This document shows, in pieces, positions 1 to 7,358 of a stretch of DNA of 64,000 bases. The stretch is taken from NCBI GenBank assembly GCA_027486765.1, contig JAIXOO010000026.1, forward strand, positions 1 to 64,000. Direction: 5' to 3'. Source of the stretch: Saprospiraceae bacterium (lineage in GTDB: Bacteria > Bacteroidota > Bacteroidia > Chitinophagales > Saprospiraceae). The notes beneath the pieces were generated by a model that was not told the DNA's origin, made no database searches, and saw only the letters and a list, made by a program, of their open reading frames with translations. Each line of letters starts with the position of its first letter. Position 1 is the stretch's first letter. The position numbers and the translations under genes are program-made.

Positions 1-399
1 ATGGCACCGAATGGCACCCGTTTTGGCGGCTGGCTACTCAATACCTTTGACAATCGAATTTGGGCCGCAGCCGACTTTGATGGCGACCGCCGCGACGAAC
101 TCCTGATCACCAGCCCTTGGGGAATCGGCGTACTCGCCTGGACAACTGCGGGGATCACCAGCGTCATGCTTCAGCCCAACGGTACCCGTTTTGGTGGCTG
201 GCTGCTCAATACCGCCGACAACCAGTTCCGCAGCTTCCAAGATATGACTGGGACTGGCCGTGCTGGCATCCTGGTTGAAAGCCCTTGGGGTATTGGCATC
301 ATGGACCTGCAAGGAGCAACTTTTCAGGTACCCACCATGGCCCAAAATGGTACCCGTTTGGGGAGTTGGGTATTGAATACACATGACAATATGTTTTGA
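1..399 (+). CDS. FG-GAP/VCBS-like repeat protein, C-terminal part
   Basis: The frame is open from the first base, so the ATG at position 1 is probably internal and the gene begins upstream of the window. The 132 residues contain three copies of a unit beginning NGTRFGGWLLNT, starting at residues 4, 60 and 116, an exact 56-residue period. The two full units also carry an acidic FG-GAP-like loop (DFDGDRRDELL in the first) and a SPWGIG strand, as in integrin-type beta-propeller repeats. The last unit stops after its first strand. No sorting domain follows, so any export signal must lie upstream. The function is unknown; such repeats usually occur in extracellular binding or structural proteins. 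The repeat architecture is certain and the family name is inferred. Confidence 0.75.
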   Translation: MAPNGTRFGGWLLNTFDNRIWAAADFDGDRRDELLITSPWGIGVLAWTTAGITSVMLQPNGTRFGGWLLNTADNQFRSFQDMTGTGRAGILVESPWGIGIMDLQGATFQVPTMAQNGTRLGSWVLNTHDNMF

Positions 400-418
400 T
401 TTTTGGCTATTCAATTTG

Positions 419-455
419 ATGGCGGCGGGGCAAGGTTGTGTCGCCGCCATTTTTA
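419..455 (+). terminator. intrinsic terminator after the FG-GAP-like gene
   Basis: ATGGCGGCG pairs with CGCCGCCAT across a 14-nt loop and is followed by a short T run. It lies about 20 bases after the stop of the upstream gene and in the right orientation for it. Confidence 0.7.
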
Positions 456-511
456 AGCTCAATCCGGATAATGAAGTGGCGAAGGAGAAGTTGAAGAAGT
501 TGATAGCGTGA
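455..511 (+). pseudogene. possible C-terminal remnant of a TPR protein
   Basis: An 18-codon frame ending in TGA reads KLNPDNEVAKEKLKKLIA, which closely resembles the last helix of many tetratricopeptide proteins (LNPDN...AKEKLKKL). It has no start codon and no upstream TPR sequence, because it begins directly after the terminator hairpin. It may be the tail of a deleted gene. The fragment is very short and chance is possible. The rest of the gap to 626 shows nothing recognisable. Confidence 0.3.
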
Positions 512-626
512 AATTTTCTTTAAATTAACGGATTATACATTGAATACAACCATTTGAAATGATACCTCGTTAAATTCAACATAACAACGTATTTTAGCTG
601 CGTCAATCGTACAAAACCCAAAGCAA

Positions 627-1172
627 ATGGAAGTAATTCAACATTCCCCTACAATTTGGTCCATTGATCATTTTCTTTCCACCGAAGAATGTGCTGCGTT
701 AATCAAAATGAGTGAAGAACTCGGGTATGAGGAAGCAGAAGTGAGTGCCCCTGGAGGTGCCCGAATGATGAAGGGCTTGCGCAACAATTATCGATTGCTT
801 TACCTGAATGAAGTCCTTGCAGATCAATTTTGGCAAAAACTAAAAGATCATTGCCCCGACTTTATTGAGAACAACCAGGCTGTGGGTTTGAATGAACAGT
901 TCCGTTTTTACAAGTACGAATTCGATCAACGCTTCAAGCGCCATATCGATGGCAGATTTCGTCGCAATGACCAAGAGGAGAGCCGCATCACTTTTATGAT
1001 TTACCTCAATGAAGATTTTGAAGGTGGCGAAACAAATTTTGATCAGGTGAAAATCCAGCCTAAAACAGGCAGCGCCTTGTGTTTTATTCACGAACAAAAA
1101 CACGAAGGATGCCCGGTCACTAAAGGGATTAAATATGTGTTGCGTTCAGATGTGATGTATAGAAAAATTTGA
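627..1172 (+). CDS. 2OG-Fe(II) oxygenase (prolyl 4-hydroxylase-like)
   Basis: A 181-residue cytosolic protein of the prolyl 4-hydroxylase alpha-subunit-like class, non-heme iron enzymes that hydroxylate a substrate with 2-oxoglutarate and O2. The core is visible: the HxD iron ligands in RHIDGRF (about residues 113-115), an YLNEDFEGGETNF strand typical of the family, the distal histidine in EQKHEG, and the 2-oxoglutarate-binding basic residue in KYVLRSDVMYR near the end. There is no signal peptide. The gene stands alone, about 115 bp after the previous remnant and followed by a long palindromic repeat, so context gives no substrate. The family assignment is strong; the substrate (protein proline, arginine or a small molecule) is unknown. 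Confidence 0.85.
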   Translation: MEVIQHSPTIWSIDHFLSTEECAALIKMSEELGYEEAEVSAPGGARMMKGLRNNYRLLYLNEVLADQFWQKLKDHCPDFIENNQAVGLNEQFRFYKYEFDQRFKRHIDGRFRRNDQEESRITFMIYLNEDFEGGETNFDQVKIQPKTGSALCFIHEQKHEGCPVTKGIKYVLRSDVMYRKI

Positions 1173-1307
1173 ATGTGGAAGGTTGTTATGCTTAACCCAT
1201 GGTCTTGCAACACCTCATCACGTCCAAATTTGATCAAACAACGGATGTTAGATCAGGACATGGAAGTTGAAAGGACTATTAATTCTGGTTTTTCACCCAA
1301 CGGAAGA

Positions 1308-1476
1308 CCCGCTAGGGGCGCGATATGGGTAGAAAACAACAGCCCCGAAATTTCCCCGAGTCCCGTAGGGACGTAATGTGGGTATCTGGAGGGGTATAAT
1401 ACCCACATTTCGTCCCTACGGGACTCGGGGAAATTTCGGGGCTGTTGTTTTCTACCCATATCGCGCCCCTAGCGGG
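1308..1476. repeat. Family A palindromic repeat, copy 1
   Basis: Two arms of about 78 bp are almost perfect reverse complements around a 13-nt loop. The ends are CCCGCTAGGGGCGCGATATG and its complement. Shorter palindromes are nested inside (GTCCCGTAGGGAC, CGCTAGGGGCG). Related copies lie at 28479 and 42274. The ORFs called here on both strands are by-products of the symmetry. The flanks 1173-1307 and 1477-1579 show nothing recognisable. Confidence 0.9.
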
Positions 1477-1579
1477 GCTTACAGAACGCGACCTACCCCC
1501 CATTTTTTCTGTCTTACCCACTGAAAACTAGTTTTCGATAAGGAATAATGCTCATATCAAACACCTAAAAACCACCACC

Positions 1580-2197
1580 ATGCTTTTCATCTTCATTTTG
1601 CTGATCAGCTACATTTTGGTCACAGGAACCCTGTTCAACCACCTCTTCAAACCCGTTCAACCAGACTTCTCCCACTATTTCAGCCCCAACCAGAAATTTG
1701 TGAGCCAAATGGAAGGGCTGTGTCTGATCATCAAAAAAGTTGAAAACGACTGGGCCTATTGCCGCGCTGAACTAAATGCCTTTGCCCCCGGCCCCCCTGA
1801 ACACATCCACGAACACTTTGATGAAAGTTTCACCGTGGCAAAAGGGACCGCTTCCTTTTTAGTCAATGGCGAAAAAATAATCGTGCAGGCGGGCGAAACC
1901 ATCGTCATCCCCAGAGGAGTACCCCACAAACCTTTTAATGAAACCGCCGAGCTGCTCATCATGGACGATGTTACCAATCAACACCCCTCCATGACCGCCA
2001 GTTTTGCCTATGGATTGGCCAATATTTATTCAGCCATGGATAAAATCGGGAATCCTCGTTCCATCTTAAACCTGCTCGCTTTGGCCGCACAAGGGAATGA
2101 TTTTGATACCTGGGACAGCAAAATTCCACTGGGAGTACAAAAAGCTTTGCGCTGGATTTTGGGGCCAACTGCCCGTTTGTTGGGGTATGAAAAATGA
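1580..2197 (+). CDS. cupin domain protein with N-terminal membrane segment
   Basis: 205 residues. The N-terminus MLFIFILLISYILVTGTLF is a hydrophobic anchor or uncleaved signal. Residues about 60-130 form a cupin_2 barrel: motif 1 is PPEHIHEHFDESFTV followed by GE, and motif 2 is GETIVIPRGVPHKPF, supplying the usual His/Glu metal ligands. The C-terminal 70 residues (helical, with LGVQKALRWILGP) are outside the cupin. The family covers oxygenases, isomerases and sugar-binding proteins, so the chemistry is open. The next small gene starts about 110 bp downstream on the same strand and may be cotranscribed. Confidence 0.8.
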   Translation: MLFIFILLISYILVTGTLFNHLFKPVQPDFSHYFSPNQKFVSQMEGLCLIIKKVENDWAYCRAELNAFAPGPPEHIHEHFDESFTVAKGTASFLVNGEKIIVQAGETIVIPRGVPHKPFNETAELLIMDDVTNQHPSMTASFAYGLANIYSAMDKIGNPRSILNLLALAAQGNDFDTWDSKIPLGVQKALRWILGPTARLLGYEK

Positions 2198-2310
2198 TTG
2201 CCTTTTTACACCCCTTGCCAAAAATCACCCACCACCCCTACCAAAAATCATTGCCCACGCCGCCACAACCCCCGACCTTTGGAGTACTAAAAAACAAAAA
2301 CAGTACTACC

Positions 2311-2496
2311 ATGAGTTTCGAACCAAATCTCACTATTGGCGAATGTGTCGTAAGTTATTTCCTGATGATGGCCGTAATTCTTGCTGGCGGGTTTATTGGC
2401 CAGTGGTGGATTGCAGGTTTTGGCTTGCTGTTCTTCTTGCGGGGAGTTACCGGGTTTTGTGCCGTTAAGGCGATGATGTCGGCCCAGAAAGCTTGA
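2311..2496 (+). CDS. small two-helix membrane protein, DUF2892/YgaP-TM-like
   Basis: The ORF track begins at 2194, but its first 39 residues are proline-rich and overlap the preceding stop. The ATG at 2311 gives a 61-residue protein with two transmembrane helices (YFLMMAVILAGGFIGQWW and FGLLFFLRGVTGF), a layout like the small inner-membrane DUF2892 family. No catalytic residues are present and the role is unknown. It follows the cupin gene on the same strand. Confidence 0.6.
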   Translation: MSFEPNLTIGECVVSYFLMMAVILAGGFIGQWWIAGFGLLFFLRGVTGFCAVKAMMSAQKA

Positions 2497-2523
2497 AGCT
2501 ATTTCCTGTTTCTCTGATCTCAC

Positions 2524-2642
2524 CAAAGCGACATATTTTCACAAAGGACACCAAGGCAGCACAAAGGACACAAAGTTAGACGTTGACAAGCGCCTTGCTT
2601 TGCATCCTTTGTGCTGCCTTTGTGCTTATAAATGTCGCTTTA
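2524..2642. repeat. Family B palindromic repeat, copy 1
   Basis: The left arm begins AAAGCGACATATTTTCACAA and the right arm ends in TAAATGTCGCTTT. The arms carry the alternating words CACAAAGGACAC, AAGGCAGCAC and their complements. About 58 bp including GTTAGACGTTGACA is shared nearly unchanged with the copy at 56408. It fills most of the 300-bp gap between the small membrane protein and the sugar dehydrogenase; nothing else is seen there. Confidence 0.85.
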
Positions 2643-2797
2643 AGTCTTTGAGATGCGGCATCAGGGTATGTCACAGATCAGCAAAACGCCATTACGCGAC
2701 AGTATTAATGAGTGCAGTTAACAATAGTTATGCTAAAATGGTTATTTTACAAGGGTGACCCTAATTAAACATTCACACACCCAAATAACCATTAAAC

Positions 2798-4225
2798 ATG
2801 AAAAAGAATCTACTGCTCATTGCTCTCCTAAGCAGCATTTGGACCGTCCTTTTTTCAATAGTCAGTACCAACACTTTCGCCCAACCTAATATCGCATTAA
2901 GCCCAGTGCTTAGCTCGGGGCTCAGTGCACCGATGCAATTGGTCAACGCCGGTGACGGCAGCAAACGGGTTTTTATTGTCCAAAAAGCGGGTACCATTCG
3001 AGTCTATGATTCGGCGTTTCAATTCCTGGCCACTCTGGTAACCGTGCCCAACATCACCAGCAGCGGTGAAAGGGGCTTATTGAGTATGGCCTTTCATCCC
3101 AACTACAAAAGCAATGGCTTTTTTTACGTCTATTACACCAATGCGGCGGGGGATTTGGAGATTTCCCGCTACCGAATAAGCGCCAATGACGCTAACGTTG
3201 CCGATCCCAATTCGAGGGTCATCCTCATTACCATTCCACACCCGAATTTCAGCAACCACAATGGTGGGGAGTTGCATTTTGGCAAAGACGGCTTCCTCTA
3301 TTTGTCTACTGGCGATGGGGGTAGTGGCGGCGACCCCAATGGCAATGCCCAGCGGACGACATCCTTACTCGGTAAAATTTTGCGCTTCAACGTCAACACA
3401 TCCATAACGCCACCTTATTACAGCATCCCTGCCGGAAACCCTTTTGGCAATGAGGTGTTCGCCCTGGGTTTGCGCAACCCATACCGCTGGAGCTTCGATC
3501 GCCAAACCGGCGACATGTGGATCGGCGATGTCGGCCAGGATTCGTTTGAAGAAATCAATTTCCGCGCGGCCAATGCCCTCACTGGCACCAATTATGGGTG
3601 GCGCTGCTACGAAGGCAATGCCACCTTCAATACCAATGGTTGTGCCGCAGCATCCACCTATGTGTTCCCGGCGCATGCATATGTTTCACAAAACCCTGCA
3701 GCCAGCATTACTGGCGGCGTAGTTTACCGGGGTACGGATTATCCAGCCTTGCAAGGGTGTTATGTCGCTGCCGATTTTTATTCCGCCATTTTTTACAAAA
3801 TCATCCCCAATGGTGCAAGCGCCTGGACGGTCGCGACCCAAACCCTCTCGCTTACCGGGGTAGTGGATTTCGGCGAAACCGAGGATGGAGAAGTGTACGT
3901 GGTGTCCAATACCCGGAACAGTGTTTCCCGACTGACTTCAGTGGGAACTACTTCCAGCAAGAACCCTCAGGAAGCCAAGGCCCTGGCCCGTATTTACCCT
4001 TCTCTGGTTAGTGATGGTTTTGTAAAAGTTGAAATGTACGCCCCGACCTTTTATCAATATTTTGAATTGATTGACATGAATGGGCGACGGCTATTAACAA
4101 CCGACCTTTCCAAACAAATGGGCACCCGTACAATCCCGTTGAACCCGAATTTAGCTACAGGGATGTATGTGGCGAAAGTAAGCAGCAACCTGGGCGTGAC
4201 GGTGCAGAAAATATACGTTCAATAG
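2798..4225 (+). CDS. secreted PQQ-dependent sugar dehydrogenase-like protein with T9SS sorting domain
   Basis: 475 residues. A signal peptide (MKKNLLLIALLSS... cleaved after TFAQ) precedes a six-bladed GDH-type propeller (about 35-370). It carries family hallmarks: LSMAFHPNYKSNGFFYVYYT, HNGGELHFGKDGFLYLSTGD, ALGLRNPYRWSFDR, and GDVGQDSFEEINF. This is the fold of soluble glucose/aldose sugar dehydrogenases and Hedgehog-interacting-like proteins; whether PQQ is bound cannot be decided here. Residues about 400-475 (RIYPSLVSDG...GMYVAKVSSNLGVTVQKIYVQ) form a type A T9SS sorting domain, predicting export across the outer membrane. It is monocistronic, ending in the family C repeat. Confidence 0.85.
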   Translation: MKKNLLLIALLSSIWTVLFSIVSTNTFAQPNIALSPVLSSGLSAPMQLVNAGDGSKRVFIVQKAGTIRVYDSAFQFLATLVTVPNITSSGERGLLSMAFHPNYKSNGFFYVYYTNAAGDLEISRYRISANDANVADPNSRVILITIPHPNFSNHNGGELHFGKDGFLYLSTGDGGSGGDPNGNAQRTTSLLGKILRFNVNTSITPPYYSIPAGNPFGNEVFALGLRNPYRWSFDRQTGDMWIGDVGQDSFEEINFRAANALTGTNYGWRCYEGNATFNTNGCAAASTYVFPAHAYVSQNPAASITGGVVYRGTDYPALQGCYVAADFYSAIFYKIIPNGASAWTVATQTLSLTGVVDFGETEDGEVYVVSNTRNSVSRLTSVGTTSSKNPQEAKALARIYPSLVSDGFVKVEMYAPTFYQYFELIDMNGRRLLTTDLSKQMGTRTIPLNPNLATGMYVAKVSSNLGVTVQKIYVQ

Positions 4226-4241
4226 ATTGAAGGCGCATCTC

Positions 4242-4330
4242 TTCTGAGGTGTATCTATGGTGTCTAGATGGTTTAAATAAAACATGTTCGTTTTTGAACC
4301 ATCTCAGATACCTTAGAAACACCTCAGGAG
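4242..4330. repeat. Family C palindromic repeat, copy 1 (divergent)
   Basis: CTTCTGAGGTGTATCTATGG... is mirrored by ...GATACCTTAGAAACACCTCA around an AT-rich loop. The arms carry the family words TGAGGTG, GGTGTCTA and GATGGTTT/AACCAT. It lies between convergent genes, where it could act as a bidirectional terminator. Other copies are at 22031, 26911 and 44012. Confidence 0.75.
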
Positions 4331-4376
4331 TAATACATCTATGATACTTTGATAGTTAGAACTTGCGACTTGGCGC

Positions 4377-5177
4377 TCACATATGCTGAACCAACAACTC
4401 CTCCAATTCCTCCTCCCCCAAATCCTGCGTCAATACCCCATCATAAGCCCAACTGATTTGCCCGGTTTCTTCCGAAACCACGATGGCTGCTACGTTCAAC
4501 TGCTCGCTCGCTCCCACGGCTGCCCGGTGGCGCAAACCTACTTTGGGCGGAAGATTTGAACTTTCAGAAAGTGGCAACACCCCACCTGCCGACAGGATTT
4601 TTCCTTTGCGCAGCATCACTGCTCCATCGTGCAAGGGACTGGTTTTGTTGAAAATACTCTCCAACAATTGTTCGCTGATGTTGGCATTGATGGGAATACC
4701 CGGATAGGCCAGGCTGTTCATGTTGGTGTCTTTGGTCAGAATGATGAGGGCCCCGGTTTGGTTGGCACTGAGGTGTAGTAAGGCGGTTTTGACCGCTTTT
4801 AGCTCTTTTGATAGATCCTTTTGTGGCTCTGCGTCAGTCCGACCCAGCAGGAATTTGACCAAAAAACTGGAACGTTGTTGCAAGGTGTTTTTGCCCAACA
4901 ACAACAAAAAATTGCGCACCTCCTGCTGGAAAATGATCACGATCACGATTACACCTACACTCACAAACTTGTCGAGTACTGCCGAAAGCAATTGCATTTC
5001 CAATTGGCGTACCAACCAGTAAAACACATACAACGTGAGCACTCCAATGAAAATATTGAAAGCGATATTGCCCCGCAAGAGGCGATAGATGAGGTAGATC
5101 AAATACCCTACGATCAAGATATCCAATAAGTCCCAAATTCGGATCGGTAAAAAGCCTATTTTAAAAATTAAGAGCAT
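4377..5177 (-). CDS. cdaA: diadenylate cyclase CdaA
   Basis: 266 residues. It makes the second messenger cyclic di-AMP from two ATP. Three membrane helices (about 15-90) anchor it, followed by a coiled linker and a DisA_N cyclase domain (about 120-250). The active-site motifs are intact: DGA at 184-186 and RHR at 216-218, within SPLHDGAVMLRKGKI and GLRHRAA. Length and order match CdaA/DacA of Firmicutes and Bacteroidota. In Firmicutes the gene normally precedes a YbbR-domain regulator and glmM; here neither is adjacent and the gene stands alone, divergent from a secreted unknown with 121 bp between the two starts. The C-terminus ends in a short acidic tail. Confidence 0.95.
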   Translation of the reverse strand: MLLIFKIGFLPIRIWDLLDILIVGYLIYLIYRLLRGNIAFNIFIGVLTLYVFYWLVRQLEMQLLSAVLDKFVSVGVIVIVIIFQQEVRNFLLLLGKNTLQQRSSFLVKFLLGRTDAEPQKDLSKELKAVKTALLHLSANQTGALIILTKDTNMNSLAYPGIPINANISEQLLESIFNKTSPLHDGAVMLRKGKILSAGGVLPLSESSNLPPKVGLRHRAAVGASEQLNVAAIVVSEETGQISWAYDGVLTQDLGEEELEELLVQHM

Positions 5178-5247
5178 ATTTTTTGTTGACCATGCAAAAA
5201 TGATACAAATAGCGCAAGTTGTCCACTTTTTACGGGTGAATTATCGT

Positions 5248-5255
5248 TATTTTTG
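5248..5255 (+). promoter_or_regulatory. candidate -7 element for the 5299 gene
   Basis: TATTTTTG matches the Bacteroidota -7 consensus TAnnTTTG and would place the start of transcription about 35-40 bases before the ATG at 5299. It is bracketed by GGTGAA and TTCACC, a 6-bp inverted repeat that could be an operator. No good -33 TTTG sits at the usual distance. Confidence 0.4.
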
Positions 5256-5298
5256 TGGTCGTTCACCGTCCCAATTAGCGAAGCTATTCACGCGCAGT

Positions 5299-6450
5299 AT
5301 GAAAACACATGTATTACTAGTCATCTCGGTCTGTTTTGCCTCGACTTATTTGTCGGCACAAGTCATTCGTCAAAATGCACATGGCGAGAAGATTATTGTC
5401 TACCCCGACGGTACCTGGAAGTACTTCAACGAGAAAAAAAGTGGGGGAGGCAGCGACTATCCCGTATACGAAGCCTCGGTAACTCCTTTTGACAACCCGG
5501 TGCTCATTACCGAACAGGATGCCCTCAAAATTGCTACGCGGCGAGCACAGCTGGCACGAGAAGCTACCGATATTGCCCTGGATAGAGCCAGTAAGGCGAC
5601 CGAACAGCGCTTGAAATTGGAGCAAGACCTCACTACGGCTTCCAGCCGTGAGGCTGCTGATAGCGAAAACCTGCGCCGCCTCAACATCCGCCTTAGTGCG
5701 GCCCGCAAAACGGAGGTAGAATCCAAAAATGAAGCCTTGATTGCCCAACAGGAATTGTCCAAAGCCGATGAGCTGACGAAAAAAGGCAACATCCTGGACG
5801 TATTCAAAGCTGCTGAAGCGACCCGCAAAACCCAAACCTACTACCCCAGAGCCGATGCGCTGTCGGCCGATTTTTTCTCCTCCATCAACCCCACTACGCC
5901 GTATTACCAGGATTTTGTCAAAAGCAATCCTTATTACGGTTTGGAAAAACAGGCACAGTGCAAATTCAAATTCAATGGCAAAGACCCCAGCAATGGGCGC
6001 ATCCGCAAAGAATTGGACGCCCAGCACCTCTTCAGTTTTACCGACGAAAAACTGCGTATCTTCCTCAAAGACAAAGAATACCTGAGTTGCAAAGGTTTTC
6101 TGAGTAGCCTGGACGGAGGGTATCGATTTTTGACCCTGGAATTCACTTTTTCTACCCCCAATGCCAAAGAAGCGTATGGTTTTATTGAAAAAGGGAGCAT
6201 CCTGACCATCCGCCTGATCAATGGCGACTTCATCAACCTGAAATCGGGCACCATGGATCGGGGTAGTTATGACACCCGGGAAAACCTGCTGACCTACCGC
6301 GTGCACTATGGCATTGCTTCGGATCAGTTGGGCTTTTTGGAAAAAAGTGAAGTAGATAAAATCCGGGTCTTTTGGAGCAGTGGTTACGAGGAATACGAAG
6401 TGTACCAACTGGATTTTTTCATAAAACAACTGGCTTGTTTAGACAAATAA
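5299..6450 (+). CDS. secreted protein of unknown function with coiled coil
   Basis: The track ORF starts at 5200, but the ATG at 5299 opens a clear signal peptide (MKTHVLLVISVCFASTYLSAQ), giving 383 residues. After it comes a short KIIVYPDGTWKYF segment, a motif common at the start of Bacteroidota envelope proteins. A charged alpha-helical stretch (about 60-165, rich in Ala, Glu, Arg) is probably a coiled coil. A C-terminal beta-rich half (about 190-383) shows no known motif. It is predicted periplasmic. The stop is 6 bp before pncA, so the two are probably cotranscribed, although no functional link is evident. I do not recognise the family. Confidence 0.75.
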   Translation: MKTHVLLVISVCFASTYLSAQVIRQNAHGEKIIVYPDGTWKYFNEKKSGGGSDYPVYEASVTPFDNPVLITEQDALKIATRRAQLAREATDIALDRASKATEQRLKLEQDLTTASSREAADSENLRRLNIRLSAARKTEVESKNEALIAQQELSKADELTKKGNILDVFKAAEATRKTQTYYPRADALSADFFSSINPTTPYYQDFVKSNPYYGLEKQAQCKFKFNGKDPSNGRIRKELDAQHLFSFTDEKLRIFLKDKEYLSCKGFLSSLDGGYRFLTLEFTFSTPNAKEAYGFIEKGSILTIRLINGDFINLKSGTMDRGSYDTRENLLTYRVHYGIASDQLGFLEKSEVDKIRVFWSSGYEEYEVYQLDFFIKQLACLDK

Positions 6451-6456
6451 CCCGTA

Positions 6457-7068
6457 ATGAAAACCCTTCTACTGATTGATTTACAAAACGATTTTTGCCC
6501 CGGCGGTGCCTTAGCCGTTGATGAAGGCAACTTGCTGATCCCGATTGCCAATGAACTCATGCCTAAATTTGACCTGGTACTGGCAACCCAGGACTGGCAC
6601 CCCGCTACCCACGGTAGTTTTGCCGCCAACCACCCCTGGCGCAGACCCGGACAAGTGATCGACCTCAACGGTTTACCTCAGGTATTGTGGCCGATTCATT
6701 GTGTACAGGAAAGTTTCGGAGCAGAATTTGTCAAAGACCTGAATACCATAGGCATTCACAAAGTGTTTGTCAAAGGGACCGATCCAGAAATTGACAGCTA
6801 CAGCGGTTTTTTTGACAATGGCCACCGCAAAGCCACCGGCCTGGGTGATTACCTCAAGGCACAAGGGGTGACCGAACTTTGGGTGATGGGTATTGCTACC
6901 GATTACTGTGTGAAATTCACGGTGCTAGACGCACTGGAGTTGGGCTTTACCGTCAATTTGATCGAAGATGCCTGCCGTGGTGTGAACCTGCAAGCAGGCG
7001 ATGTGGCTCAGGCGGTAAGTGACATGCATAGCAGAGGAGCAAACTTAGTACAGTCGGAAGACATATAA
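6457..7068 (+). CDS. pncA: nicotinamidase/pyrazinamidase
   Basis: 203 residues, isochorismatase-like fold. It hydrolyses nicotinamide to nicotinate plus ammonia for NAD salvage, in the cytosol. All key residues are seen: the catalytic triad Asp8 (LLIDLQNDF), Lys106 (VKGTD) and Cys151 (ATDYCVKF), and the metal site in DWHPATHGSF (Asp46, His48, His52). Length is typical. It starts 6 bp after the upstream secreted unknown, on the same strand, which suggests translational coupling. A family G repeat follows, and no intrinsic terminator was found before it. Confidence 0.95.
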   Translation: MKTLLLIDLQNDFCPGGALAVDEGNLLIPIANELMPKFDLVLATQDWHPATHGSFAANHPWRRPGQVIDLNGLPQVLWPIHCVQESFGAEFVKDLNTIGIHKVFVKGTDPEIDSYSGFFDNGHRKATGLGDYLKAQGVTELWVMGIATDYCVKFTVLDALELGFTVNLIEDACRGVNLQAGDVAQAVSDMHSRGANLVQSEDI

Positions 7069-7169
7069 GTTTCCTTCAGTTATGTTAAAATTTTATAAAT
7101 TTCTCCCTTTATTGGGTTAAAACTGTAGGGTAAAACGTTGGATCATGCATCCAATTATTTGGTCTACAA

Positions 7170-7285
7170 GGGGCGACAAAAAAATAAGTGTTCATTTTGC
7201 TACAGGATTAGATAATTAAATGGTTCATTTCAAATGTATTAGCTGATCCTGTGGCCTGAAAAAAATGAACACTTATTTTTGCCCC
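7170..7285. repeat. Family G inverted repeat (MITE-like)
   Basis: Imperfect terminal arms of about 40 bp: GGGGCGACAAAAAAATAAGT... and ...ACTTATTTTTGCCCC, both including AAGTGTTCATTTT and an inner ACAGGATTAG/CTGATCCTGT match. The interior is AT-rich and non-coding. A single copy is seen here. It occupies the 290-bp gap between pncA and the TPR gene. Confidence 0.8.
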
Positions 7286-7358
7286 ACTATCAAGACATAA
7301 GTGCTAGTTTCTTATCACGAATTGGTACTTGAATCCCTAAACGGATAATCAAACAAAG

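Noticed and set aside
1308-1476. insertion sequence
   Set aside because: No transposase ORF and no target duplication visible; the whole element is a hairpin.
1173-1521. ORFs 1173-1376 (+), 1253-1459 (-) and 1312-1521 (-)
   Set aside because: All lie in the family A palindrome; the translated text is the repeat read in different frames.
2097-2468. plus-strand ORF overlapping the cupin end
   Set aside because: Out of frame with both the cupin and the small membrane protein, without domain or membrane pattern.
5317-6429. 370-residue minus-strand ORF
   Set aside because: It is the antisense shadow of the secreted unknown at 5299, whose signal peptide and position before pncA support the plus strand.
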